This document shows, one piece after another, positions 7,393 through 15,238 of a DNA stretch of 35,361 bases. Source of the DNA: Clostridia bacterium (GTDB lineage: Bacteria; Bacillota; Clostridia; Oscillospirales; CAG-272). The position numbers and the translations under genes are program-made. Positions within the stretch are counted from its first letter, which is position 1. The number at the start of each line of letters is the position of its first letter. A model generated the notes under the pieces. It saw nothing but the letters and a program-made list of their open reading frames with translations, was not told the DNA's origin and made no database searches. The stretch lies in assembly GCA_017621085.1 (NCBI GenBank), contig JAGATW010000104.1:1-35361 (forward strand). Direction: 5' to 3'.

Positions 7393-9210
7393 ATGAAAAG
7401 AGTTGAATTTTTTGACACGAAAATTACAGATGGCTTTTGGAAGCAAAAGCAGGACTTAATAAGAAATGTAACAGTTAAAGCTGTTTATGATAGATTTTAC
7501 GACACGGGACGAATTGACGCATTCAAGTGCGACAAGAACAGTGAAATCAAGCCTCACTTTTTCTGGGACTCCGATGTTGCAAAATGGATTGAGGGCGTTG
7601 CCTACCTTACAAGAGAAAAAAGAGAGATTTGGCTTGAGGAAATAGTTGACAATATAGTTGACGAGATTGAGAAAAATCAAGACCCCTGTGGCTATTTTAA
7701 TATATTTTTTACTTCTGTTGAGCCACAAAATCGCTTTAAAAACCGTGACTGTCACGAGCTATATTGCTTAGGCCATTTAATAGAGGCAGGTGTTGCCTAC
7801 TATGAGGCAACGGGCAAAAGTAAGCTCCTTAACCTGATGTGCAAATATGTTGACTATGTAGAAAAGGTATTTGTGAGAGAAAAGAGTGTGGGCTTTACAA
7901 CTCCGGGACACGAGGAAATTGAGCTTGCACTTGTAAGGCTTTATGAATGTACAAAAAAAGAAAAATACTTAGAGCTTTCTAAGTTCTTTGTTGACGAAAG
8001 AGGAAAAAGAGCTGAGGAAACGATTGATTGGGGAGAATTCTCCTACAACCAATCCCACAAGCCCGTAAGAGAGCAAGAAACTGCCGAGGGTCACGCAGTA
8101 CGTGCAGTTTACCTATACTGTGCTATGGCTGACCTTGCTCTTAAGTACAAGGATGACGCACTTAAAAACGCTTGTGAAAAAATATTTGATAACATTATTA
8201 ACAAAAGGATGTACATAACAGGTGGTATTGGCTCATCCCATATGGGAGAAGCATTTACGGTTGACTATGACCTATCTAACCTTTTTGCTTATACTGAAAG
8301 CTGCGCTGCCCTGGGTCTTATTCTCTTTGCTAACAGAATGCTTTTGCTTGATAACGACTCAAAATATTCCGACACTGTTGAAAGAGCCTTATATAATGGC
8401 TTTTTGTCCTCTACCTCTTTAGATGGTCGTTCATTTTTCTACACCAATCCTTTAGAGATTTTGCCACAGCTTTACACAAGAGATGTAAGCGTTTTGGAGA
8501 AAAACTATTTAAAATTGCCTGTTACGCAAAGGCAAGAGGTGTTTGGTTGCTCCTGTTGTCCACCTAATATAGTTAGATTTATTCCGTCAATTGGCAATTT
8601 GCTTTATACCTATGACGAGGACACAATTTACGTTCATCAATTTATGCAAAGCGTTGCAAAAATAAAAATAGGCGATGACGTGTACGAAATCGAGCAAAAA
8701 ACAAGCTATCCATATGATGGAAAAATTGATATTACAGTTAAGGGTGGCAGCATTAAATTAGCTGTTCGTGTACCGTATTGGCATAGTGGTAATTTAGAAA
8801 ATGTTACAAAGGGCTATGCGTATTCTGACATAAATGAAAATAGTAACACAGTACATTTAGACTACGATATGACACCACGCTTTGTATATGCAAATCCTAA
8901 TGTTATATCAGACTCCTGTAAGTGCGCAGTTATTTCCGGTCCTATTGTATATTGTATGGAGGGACACGACAACAAGGGTCACTTAAGAAATATTGTTCTT
9001 GACACAAACGGGAAAATATCAAAAGGCTTTGATGAAAAATTAGGTGTGCCAACACTTAAAATTGACGCGATTACAAGGGCTGAGTGTGATATGCTTTATT
9101 CCTTTAGCCAAGGAAAATACGAAAATACAACAGCACACTTAATTCCTTACTTTGCCTTTGCAAATAGAGGAGAGAGTGAAATGCAGGTTTGGCATAGCTA
9201 CAAAATTTGA
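7393..9210 (+). CDS. GH127 family protein (beta-L-arabinofuranosidase type)
   Basis: A DUF1680/GH127 enzyme of 605 residues. Known members such as Bifidobacterium HypBA1 remove beta-L-arabinofuranose with a zinc-bound cysteine nucleophile. The zinc site is intact: Glu302 and Cys304 in TESC, and Cys388 and Cys389 in GCSCCPPN, with Cys388 matching the nucleophile. There is no signal peptide, so it acts in the cytosol. I chose the ATG at 7393 because GGGGG sits just upstream and the family N-terminus begins there; the in-frame ATG at 7381 lies only about 13 bases after the predicted transcription start and has no ribosome-binding site. It is followed after nine bases by GH5. Other activities are known in GH127 relatives, so the sugar remains unproven. 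Confidence 0.93.
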   Translation: MKRVEFFDTKITDGFWKQKQDLIRNVTVKAVYDRFYDTGRIDAFKCDKNSEIKPHFFWDSDVAKWIEGVAYLTREKREIWLEEIVDNIVDEIEKNQDPCGYFNIFFTSVEPQNRFKNRDCHELYCLGHLIEAGVAYYEATGKSKLLNLMCKYVDYVEKVFVREKSVGFTTPGHEEIELALVRLYECTKKEKYLELSKFFVDERGKRAEETIDWGEFSYNQSHKPVREQETAEGHAVRAVYLYCAMADLALKYKDDALKNACEKIFDNIINKRMYITGGIGSSHMGEAFTVDYDLSNLFAYTESCAALGLILFANRMLLLDNDSKYSDTVERALYNGFLSSTSLDGRSFFYTNPLEILPQLYTRDVSVLEKNYLKLPVTQRQEVFGCSCCPPNIVRFIPSIGNLLYTYDEDTIYVHQFMQSVAKIKIGDDVYEIEQKTSYPYDGKIDITVKGGSIKLAVRVPYWHSGNLENVTKGYAYSDINENSNTVHLDYDMTPRFVYANPNVISDSCKCAVISGPIVYCMEGHDNKGHLRNIVLDTNGKISKGFDEKLGVPTLKIDAITRAECDMLYSFSQGKYENTTAHLIPYFAFANRGESEMQVWHSYKI

Positions 9211-9219
9211 GGTAAAAAT

Positions 9220-10305
9220 ATGAAATTTACATACAAAAAGGGTATGGGAATTGGTGGTTGGCTAACCAACTACAAAAGATTTAACGTTTTGCCAACAGAC
9301 AAGCGATTAGTTATTACCATTGGCGATATGGAGCATTTTGAAAGCTACATTGATGAAAGCGACGTTATTAATATAAAAAATATGGGCCTTGACCACATAA
9401 GGCTTGGCTTTGACCAAATTGTGCTTGAATGTGAGCCTTACAAATATCGTGAAAAGATTTTTGCAATTCTTGAAAAATTTGTTGGATGGTGCGAAAAGCA
9501 CGGTCTTGGCATTGTTTTAAATTTGCACAAGGCAATCGGAAACTATTGCGATATTGAGGAAAGCGTTACTCTTTTTGACAGTGAGGAGTTGCAAAACAGA
9601 TTTATTTCTCTTTGGTTGGAGCTTGAAAAACGCTTTGCCCACAAGGAAAATGTAATGTTTGAGCTTTTGAATGAGGTAAGAGAAATTGAGCCTGATTTAT
9701 GGAATGATTTAGCTGAAAAAACGATAAATGCTATTCGCCAGGTTAACAAAACAAGAAAAATTATTATAGGTCCGATTTGCTGGAATAACCCAAATAAGCT
9801 ACACTTACTTAGGGTTTTTGATGATGAAAACGTAATTTACACCTTCCACGTTTATGACCCAAGTGAGTTTACCCATCAAAGGGGAGTTTTGCAATGGGCT
9901 CAGCTTTACTACAACAGAAAGCTTGAATACCCTTGTGACGATATTGAAAGATACCGTGACTATTATCGCTTACTGTTTAATAAGCAGGACGCATATTCTC
10001 ACATAAGTAAAATGGACATTGAATATATGCGTGAAATTTTAGCCCCTGCCATTGAATTTACCAAAAAACACCCCGATAAAGAATTATGGTGTGGGGAGTT
10101 TGGTACAATTCGCCACGCAGACATTAAAAGCCGTGAAAACTGGATGCGTGATGTTATTACAATTTTAAAGGAAAATAATATTCCGTATTCCGTTTGGAAT
10201 TACCTAAGCACGCCAAACGACGGAAATCGTTTTAGCTTAGTTGATGATGACACAAGAGTAATTTTAAGCAAGGAAATGCTAAAAATTATTAACGGTGATG
10301 TGTAA
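9220..10305 (+). CDS. Glycoside hydrolase family 5 (cellulase superfamily), intracellular
   Basis: A 361-residue TIM-barrel hydrolase of clan GH-A. Family landmarks are Arg61 in IRLGFD, the acid/base Asn151-Glu152 in FELLNEV, His210 and Tyr212 in FHVYDP, and the nucleophile Glu293 in WCGEFG. It has neither a signal peptide nor a binding module, unlike secreted cellulases, so it should act on imported oligosaccharides as an exo-acting or short-chain enzyme. Its GAGGT ribosome-binding site overlaps the GH127 stop codon, so the two genes are co-transcribed. The GH5 subfamily and linkage cannot be assigned by eye. Confidence 0.92.
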   Translation: MKFTYKKGMGIGGWLTNYKRFNVLPTDKRLVITIGDMEHFESYIDESDVINIKNMGLDHIRLGFDQIVLECEPYKYREKIFAILEKFVGWCEKHGLGIVLNLHKAIGNYCDIEESVTLFDSEELQNRFISLWLELEKRFAHKENVMFELLNEVREIEPDLWNDLAEKTINAIRQVNKTRKIIIGPICWNNPNKLHLLRVFDDENVIYTFHVYDPSEFTHQRGVLQWAQLYYNRKLEYPCDDIERYRDYYRLLFNKQDAYSHISKMDIEYMREILAPAIEFTKKHPDKELWCGEFGTIRHADIKSRENWMRDVITILKENNIPYSVWNYLSTPNDGNRFSLVDDDTRVILSKEMLKIINGDV

Positions 10306-10343
10306 TATCAATAATTAGTTGTATTAACTAAACTAAGCGTTGC

Positions 10344-10372
10344 TTGACTTTGTGCGTAATAATTGCTATACT
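10344..10372 (+). promoter_or_regulatory. Promoter of the DUF2500-like gene
   Basis: TTGACT (10344-10349), 17 bases and TATACT (10367-10372). It lies downstream of an in-frame ATG at 10340, which therefore cannot be the start codon. Confidence 0.8.
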
Positions 10373-10396
10373 GATTATAGAAAGGGAGTGATTTTT

Positions 10397-10786
10397 ATGA
10401 AGGTAATAGTTTTGCTTTTGCCACTTATGGCACTACTTGTAATAGGTGGTGGCGTGGTATTCCTTTTAAGAATATTATTTGCCGGCTCTGTTACTTACAT
10501 TAAAACTCCCACACAAAAAAACGTGGATGCAACTGTAATTAGTAAGCGAAAGCAGGATATGATGCGCTCATCCGGTGTTTATACTAACTACTTTATTCTT
10601 TTTAAGATTGGGGAAAATGACTCCTTGGAATTTCCTGTTGGTAAGCATATATACAAAAAATGCAACTCGGGGGACAGGGGAAAGCTATCATATAAGGGCA
10701 GTATATTTATGTCCTTTGTTCTTGAAAAGGACCTACCGCCAAAAAAGGAAACCTACATTTTAAATGGCGAGGTTGTGGAAAAGTAA
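10397..10786 (+). CDS. DUF2500-like small membrane protein
   Basis: A 129-residue protein with one N-terminal membrane helix (about residues 4-29) and a small beta-rich domain outside or along the membrane. The body matches the DUF2500 pattern: a VISKR-like strand, a tyrosine-containing turn, a FxxGExxxLEFPV strand, a GDRGKLSYKG strand and a final FxxF strand. Function is unknown in the family. The start at 10397 is set by AAAGGGAG at 10381-10388 and by the promoter position. The gene is monocistronic and ends at a bidirectional terminator. Confidence 0.8.
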   Translation: MKVIVLLLPLMALLVIGGGVVFLLRILFAGSVTYIKTPTQKNVDATVISKRKQDMMRSSGVYTNYFILFKIGENDSLEFPVGKHIYKKCNSGDRGKLSYKGSIFMSFVLEKDLPPKKETYILNGEVVEK

Positions 10787-10787
10787 T

Positions 10788-10827
10788 AAAAAAGAAGAAT
10801 TTTTCATTTCGAAAAATTCTTCTTTTT
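10788..10827. terminator. Bidirectional terminator between convergent genes
   Basis: A perfect 17-bp stem (10789-10805 with 10811-10827) closes on a five-base loop and ends in A and T tracts on either side. It serves both the DUF2500-like gene and the acyl-CoA synthetase gene. Confidence 0.9.
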
Positions 10828-10831
10828 GTTT

Positions 10832-12541
10832 TTATTTAACTAAGAATCTCTTAATCTTCTTTGCAGCGGTCTTTTCAAATGGCTCTTTTCTTATTTCTAC
10901 TTGATTAATGTGCTTGTATGCAACAAGCTTTTTGTTAACCTCGTTTATCCTTTCGTGAAGTGTGTTGTAAATAGCCTCGTCATCAGTTAAGCCCTGTGCC
11001 TCGCACTCATCCATATTAGGAACAACAACAGCAACTATTGAAATTTCACCGTTTCTCTTTTCATCTCTGCCAACTACTACAACCTCTTCAACAAGGGAAA
11101 TTTCAGAAATATACTCTTCAATTTCCTCAGGGAATACGTTCTTACCGTTGGAAGCTATAATAATATTCTTCTTTCTGCCTGTAATGTAGATATAGCCACG
11201 CTTGTCAACATAGCCGTAGTCACCTGTTCTGAACCAGCCGTTGTTAAGAACCTCATCGGTTAGCTCCGGTGCGTTATAGTAGCCAAGCATTACGTTGTCA
11301 CCCTTAACAACAATTTCGCCTGTTAGGTCGTCAGGATGCTCCTTGTCAATCATAACCTGCATACCAGGTATAGCCTTACCACAGGATGATGGATTGTAAT
11401 CCTTTAGGTCAATTACGGAAATAAGCGGTGCGCACTCTGTAATACCGTAGCCCTGTGAAATATGAATACCAAGGGACTTAAAGCTGTCAACAAGCTCGGG
11501 ATTTAGGGCAGCTCCACCTACTACAAAGTACTTTAAGCGACCACCAAGTGCCTCAAGCACCTGTGCAAAAAGCTTTTTACGAAGGTCAACGTGAAGCTTT
11601 AAAAGGAAGTTACTTACCTTAATACCTGTCTTTAAGGTCTTTTCCTTACCCTGCTTTTGAACAGACTTCATAATTGTTTTATAAAGTGTTGCTGCAAAAA
11701 GTGGAACAAGGGTCATAATTGTTGGTTGGAATTGCTTCATATTCTTTGCAACATACTTAATTCCGTCACTTATATTAATTGTACAGCCATAAAGCATTGG
11801 AGCTAAAATACCGGCACTCATTTCATAGGTGTGGTGAATTGGAAGAACGGACATTACAGCATCATCGGGAGTTAAAACATTAAGTGTTGGCTCAATGCCC
11901 TTCATAACCGCGCAAATGTTCTTTTGGCAAAGCATAACACCCTTGCTTGTGCCTGTTGTACCTGATGTGAACAAAAGAATAGATAGCTTTTCGTTATCCT
12001 GCTCAGGTAAAACAAAGCCCTCTTCTCCAAGATTTGCATAAAGGTATTCGCCAAGAGCTAAAATATTATTAAAGGTTGTGTATCTTGAAGCCTCGTATGC
12101 TTCCTCTGTTGTAAGTGTAAATGAGCTTTTGTCTGTTTGAACAAACATTTCAACAGTTTTAAGCTCGTTTCCTCTTTCCTGGAAAAGCTTTTCAAAGGTC
12201 TTTGAGTAAACAACAACCTTTGCCTCGGCAAGATTGATAAAGTTTACCATTTCGTCCTCTAAAATACCCGGGTCAAGCGGAACAATAACACCGCCTGCTG
12301 TAACGGTTGAAACGTAAGCGGTTATCCATTGTACAGAGGTTTCACCTAAAACAACTACCTTTTCGTCCTTATTTACAAGCTGTGAAAAAGCAAGTGTCAT
12401 TTTTTGAAGGAACGGCATATACTCGTCGTAATTAACGCTTACCATTTCCTCCTTGTCCTTGTTAAATCTATAAAGTGGGTGTGCGCCATAAAGGTCAGCA
12501 CCTCTTTTGTATAAATCGTATATGCAATTTAATTCTAACAT
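10832..12541 (-). CDS. Long-chain acyl-CoA synthetase (AMP-binding enzyme)
   Basis: An ANL-superfamily adenylating enzyme of 569 residues that activates a carboxylic acid with ATP and joins it to CoA. All core motifs are present: the P-loop FTSGTTGTSKG (191-201), GYGITE (364-369), the adenosine-binding Asp441 in RTGD, the hinge TGRKKN (454-459), and a C-terminal Lys in the KKIKRF tail. The sequence resembles FadD-like enzymes more than acetyl-CoA synthetase. It is the second gene of an operon behind a MarR regulator, three bases away. There are no beta-oxidation genes in the window, so it may recycle fatty acids for membrane lipid or make another acyl thioester. Confidence 0.9.
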   Translation of the reverse strand: MLELNCIYDLYKRGADLYGAHPLYRFNKDKEEMVSVNYDEYMPFLQKMTLAFSQLVNKDEKVVVLGETSVQWITAYVSTVTAGGVIVPLDPGILEDEMVNFINLAEAKVVVYSKTFEKLFQERGNELKTVEMFVQTDKSSFTLTTEEAYEASRYTTFNNILALGEYLYANLGEEGFVLPEQDNEKLSILLFTSGTTGTSKGVMLCQKNICAVMKGIEPTLNVLTPDDAVMSVLPIHHTYEMSAGILAPMLYGCTINISDGIKYVAKNMKQFQPTIMTLVPLFAATLYKTIMKSVQKQGKEKTLKTGIKVSNFLLKLHVDLRKKLFAQVLEALGGRLKYFVVGGAALNPELVDSFKSLGIHISQGYGITECAPLISVIDLKDYNPSSCGKAIPGMQVMIDKEHPDDLTGEIVVKGDNVMLGYYNAPELTDEVLNNGWFRTGDYGYVDKRGYIYITGRKKNIIIASNGKNVFPEEIEEYISEISLVEEVVVVGRDEKRNGEISIVAVVVPNMDECEAQGLTDDEAIYNTLHERINEVNKKLVAYKHINQVEIRKEPFEKTAAKKIKRFLVK

Positions 12542-12544
12542 ATC

Positions 12545-12991
12545 TTACTCCTTTATTAGATAAGCGATGCCTGTGTCAATCTTTTCAAGCACCTCGTAGA
12601 AGATTTCCAATTTTTTTGATGTAAAGCTTGCATCAACATGTGTAAAGCATTCCTCGAGAATGTTAACTATAACGTGGTTTATTTCTATACCCTTGTCAGT
12701 GAGTATAAGCTTAGTTTTATACTTGCCCGTTGCATTCTTTTCATCCTTCATTATATATTCTTTCTCCATTAGCTCACTTGTTATGCGTGAGATAAATGCC
12801 TTATCAACACCACAAGCCTCTGCAAGAGCTGTTGAGGACAAGCCACCCTCGTTTTTTGCAAGCTGAAGAATGCACATAACGTGAGATGACCTAAGTCCGT
12901 ATGGCTCCATTTTTTCATCAGCTATTCTTTTTATGTTTTTTGATATTCTTTCAATGAAAAGCACAAACGGCGAAAATCTTTCTGAGTCCAT
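12545..12991 (-). CDS. MarR family transcriptional regulator
   Basis: A 148-residue winged-helix regulator. The DNA-binding part is about residues 30-100, with the recognition helix around ACGVDKAFISRITSELM and a charged wing (KDEKNATGKYKTK). The flanking helices form the dimer. It leads the acyl-CoA synthetase operon and probably controls it and itself, with a fatty acid or acyl-CoA as a plausible ligand, although that is inference. A pair of GTTGACTT repeats in its own leader is the likely binding site. Divergent fucO is also a possible target. Confidence 0.92.
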   Translation of the reverse strand: MDSERFSPFVLFIERISKNIKRIADEKMEPYGLRSSHVMCILQLAKNEGGLSSTALAEACGVDKAFISRITSELMEKEYIMKDEKNATGKYKTKLILTDKGIEINHVIVNILEECFTHVDASFTSKKLEIFYEVLEKIDTGIAYLIKE

Positions 12992-13020
12992 TATTCCTCC
13001 CTTATATTCATTATGTATTT

Positions 13021-13056
13021 GTTGACTTTTAAAACCAATTAAGTTGACTTATCAAC
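13021..13056. promoter_or_regulatory. Probable MarR operator: two GTTGACTT repeats
   Basis: GTTGACTT occurs at 13021-13028 and again at 13043-13050, 22 bases apart, which is about two helical turns. The second copy is part of the perfect dyad GTTGACTTATCAAC (13043-13056), which covers the predicted transcription start of the marR operon. This location suits autorepression. Confidence 0.6.
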
Positions 13057-13062
13057 ATTTCT

Positions 13063-13091
13063 ATTATACACCCTTTATTTCCTTTTGTCAA
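13063..13091 (-). promoter_or_regulatory. Promoter of the marR-acyl-CoA synthetase operon
   Basis: Perfect TTGACA (13086-13091), 17 bases and TATAAT (13063-13068) on the minus strand. Confidence 0.9.
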
Positions 13092-13100
13092 CCTTTTTCC

Positions 13101-13137
13101 AATTTATCCACATTTTGCACTATAAAGTGGGTAAATT
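13101..13137. repeat. Long dyad between marR and fucO
   Basis: AATTTATCCAC (13101-13111) faces GTGGGTAAATT (13127-13137), giving an 11-bp arm with one mismatch around a 15-base centre, followed by a T-rich run. It lies between the two divergent promoters. It may be a regulator site or a barrier terminator; neither is proven. Confidence 0.4.
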
Positions 13138-13158
13138 TTTAAATTTTTTTGGCAAATA

Positions 13159-13187
13159 TTGAATTTGAGCTTAATATGTGTTATACT
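13159..13187 (+). promoter_or_regulatory. Promoter of fucO
   Basis: TTGAAT (13159-13164), 17 bases and TATACT (13182-13187). A 19-bp dyad TGTTATA-N5-TATAACA (13179-13197) overlaps the -10 box and the start point and could bind a repressor. Confidence 0.7.
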
Positions 13188-13225
13188 GTATATAACAAAA
13201 TATATTAAAAAAGGAGATTATTCCA

Positions 13226-14374
13226 ATGGCAAACAGATTTATTTTAAATGAAACATCTTATTTTGGTGCAGGCTCTCGTGAGGTGTTGAGCACTGAGGTT
13301 GCAAGAAGAGGCTATAGCAAGGCTTTTATTGTAGCTGACAAGGACTTAATTGGATTTGGCACAGTTAAGCTTGTAACTGACGTTTTAGGTGATTTACCAT
13401 ACGAAATTTTTGATGGCTTCAAGGCTAACCCGACTGTTAATAACGTAAAAGCTGGTGTTGAAGCATATAAAAGCTCAGGCGCTGACTTTATTATTGCTAT
13501 TGGTGGCGGCTCCTCTATTGATACTGCAAAGGCTATTGCTATTATTATTAATAACCCTGAATTTGGCGATGTTGTTTCACTTGAGGGTGTAGCTGACACA
13601 AAGAAAAAGTGTGTTGATATTATTGCTCTTCCCACAACAGCAGGTACTGCTGCCGAGGTTACAATTAACTATGTAATTACAGACGAGGAAAGTGGAAGAA
13701 AGATGGTTTGCGTAGATGCAAACGACATTCCTGTTCTTGCTATTGTTGATGCTGAGCTTATGGCTACTATGCCTAAGGGCTTAACTGCTGCTACCGGTAT
13801 GGATGCTCTTACACATGCAATTGAGGGCTACATTACAAAGGGCGCTTGGCACTTATCAAATGTTCTTTCCATTAACTCCATTAAGCTAATTGCCGACAAC
13901 CTAAGAAATGCTACCTTTGATGGCTCTAATATGGAGGCTCGTGAGCAGATGGCTCTTGGTCAGTATATGACAGGAATGGCATTTTCAAACGTAGGTCTTG
14001 GTTGTGTACACTCAATGGCTCACCCACTTGGTGCAAGATTTGATATTCCTCACGGTGTTGCAAATGCGCTTTTACTTCCAACCGTTATGGAATTTAATAT
14101 GCCATCATCTATTATTAAGTATGGCAGAATTGCAAAGGCTATGGGTGTTGATACAACAAATATGAGCGATGAGGAGGCTGCAAAAGCTGCAGTTGAGGCT
14201 GTTAAGCAATTATCCCTTGACCTTGAAATTCCACAAACACTTCGTGAAATTGGTATTCCGGAGGAAGCACTTGAGCAGCTTGCAAAGGATGCGTTTAATG
14301 ACGTATGCACAGGTGGTAACCCACAGCCAATTACCGAAGAGGACATTCTTGAGCTTTACAAGAAGGTATTCTAA
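13226..14374 (+). CDS. fucO: Lactaldehyde reductase / 1,2-propanediol oxidoreductase
   Basis: An iron-dependent group III alcohol dehydrogenase of 382 residues that reduces lactaldehyde to 1,2-propanediol with NADH, the redox-balancing last step of anaerobic fucose or rhamnose breakdown. From memory it tracks E. coli FucO along its whole length, including MANRxILNET at the start and DVCTGGNP near the end. The NAD-binding GGGSSID is at 93-99. Metal ligands Asp193, His197, His262 and His276 are in place. The start has AAGGAG upstream. It is a single gene divergent from marR. The aldolase, isomerase and kinase genes of the pathway are not in the window. Confidence 0.93.
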   Translation: MANRFILNETSYFGAGSREVLSTEVARRGYSKAFIVADKDLIGFGTVKLVTDVLGDLPYEIFDGFKANPTVNNVKAGVEAYKSSGADFIIAIGGGSSIDTAKAIAIIINNPEFGDVVSLEGVADTKKKCVDIIALPTTAGTAAEVTINYVITDEESGRKMVCVDANDIPVLAIVDAELMATMPKGLTAATGMDALTHAIEGYITKGAWHLSNVLSINSIKLIADNLRNATFDGSNMEAREQMALGQYMTGMAFSNVGLGCVHSMAHPLGARFDIPHGVANALLLPTVMEFNMPSSIIKYGRIAKAMGVDTTNMSDEEAAKAAVEAVKQLSLDLEIPQTLREIGIPEEALEQLAKDAFNDVCTGGNPQPITEEDILELYKKVF

Positions 14375-14388
14375 TTCAACAACAATTT

Positions 14389-14417
14389 GGCGAGGAATGA
14401 AAATTCCTCGCCTTTTT
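14389..14417 (+). terminator. Terminator of fucO
   Basis: GGCGAGGAAT / ATTCCTCGCC with a GAAA tetraloop, followed by TTTTT. Confidence 0.93.
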
Positions 14418-14440
14418 ATATATTAAATATTTATTATATA

Positions 14441-14469
14441 TTGAAATGAGCTGAATTATTTGTTATAAT
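14441..14469 (+). promoter_or_regulatory. Promoter of the alkD-dut operon
   Basis: TTGAAA (14441-14446), 17 bases and TATAAT (14464-14469). No other strong promoter or terminator is seen before 18411, so it may drive six genes. Confidence 0.8.
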
Positions 14470-14502
14470 TAATATGTATATACATTGAAAGGGTGCTTTT
14501 TT

Positions 14503-15192
14503 GTGAATATTATTCTTGATGAATTGTTAGATAATAGGGATTTAGGCTACAAGGATTTCCACAAAAGGCTTATTCCCACAATAGACGAGGATACGCTTAT
14601 TGGTGTACGCTCACCAATTGCACAAGCAATTGCAAAAAAATATGCAAATACAGACACGGGGTATGCTTTTTTAAACAGCTTACCTCATAAATATTATGAT
14701 GAAAATATAGTACACGCATTTATGCTTGGTAAATTAAAATGTGACACTGACACATTAAAGGGCTTTGTTTCAGACTTTTTACCATATGTTGATAACTGGG
14801 CTGTTTGTGATGGACTGTGTGCGCATTTGAAAAATTTGTTTAAAAGCAAGGACGATATTTATCCCTTTGTCCTTGATTGTATAAAAAGCGACAAAGCTTA
14901 TACCGTGCGCTTTGGTCTTGTTTGCTTGCTTAACTACTACATTGACAGCCTTTACATTGACCGTATTTTAGAAATTGCCAAGAGCATTAAAAGCGATGAA
15001 TACTATATTAATATGGCACTTGCTTGGCTGATTAGCTTTTGCGTTATTAAGGAATATGACAAAGCGCTTGTATTGCTTGAAGGCTACTATCTTGACAAGT
15101 GGGTGCATAATAAGTCAATACAAAAATCTATTGAAAGCTATCGTATTTCAGACGACAAAAAGCAACATTTAAAATCATTACGAATTAAATAA
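14503..15192 (+). CDS. AlkD-like DNA alkylation repair protein
   Basis: An all-helical HEAT-like protein of 229 residues related to the AlkC/AlkD DNA glycosylases, which excise bulky or cationic alkylated bases without flipping them. Active-site positions known from Bacillus AlkD are matched: Trp99 and Asp103 in DNWAVCD, Arg138 in VRFG, and Trp175 in ALAWLIS. I place the start at GTG 14503, with AAAGGGTG at 14488-14495; the in-frame TTG at 14485 would precede this ribosome-binding site. It is the first gene of an operon with other nucleotide-pool cleaning enzymes. Confidence 0.88.
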   Translation: MNIILDELLDNRDLGYKDFHKRLIPTIDEDTLIGVRSPIAQAIAKKYANTDTGYAFLNSLPHKYYDENIVHAFMLGKLKCDTDTLKGFVSDFLPYVDNWAVCDGLCAHLKNLFKSKDDIYPFVLDCIKSDKAYTVRFGLVCLLNYYIDSLYIDRILEIAKSIKSDEYYINMALAWLISFCVIKEYDKALVLLEGYYLDKWVHNKSIQKSIESYRISDDKKQHLKSLRIK

Positions 15193-15214
15193 GCTATAAC
15201 CTTAAAAGGAGAAT

Positions 15215-15230
15215 TTGCACTCTTGTGCAA
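15215..15230 (+). promoter_or_regulatory. Hairpin between Shine-Dalgarno site and dut start codon
   Basis: AAGGAG lies at 15206-15211, but the dut ATG is at 15239, which is 27 bases away and too far for normal use. The perfect stem-loop TTGCAC-TCTT-GTGCAA fills the space. Folding it away leaves about 11 bases, a workable spacing, so it may be a translational control element. Confidence 0.5.
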
Positions 15231-15238
15231 TTAAGAAA

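Noticed and set aside
10340-10396. Longer N-terminus for the DUF2500-like protein
   Set aside because: The ATG at 10340 lies upstream of the -35 box, so it would not be transcribed from the visible promoter.
13179-13197. Rex redox-regulator site at fucO
   Set aside because: The dyad has TGTTA and TAACA arms but nine bases between them instead of the six expected for the Clostridia Rex consensus.
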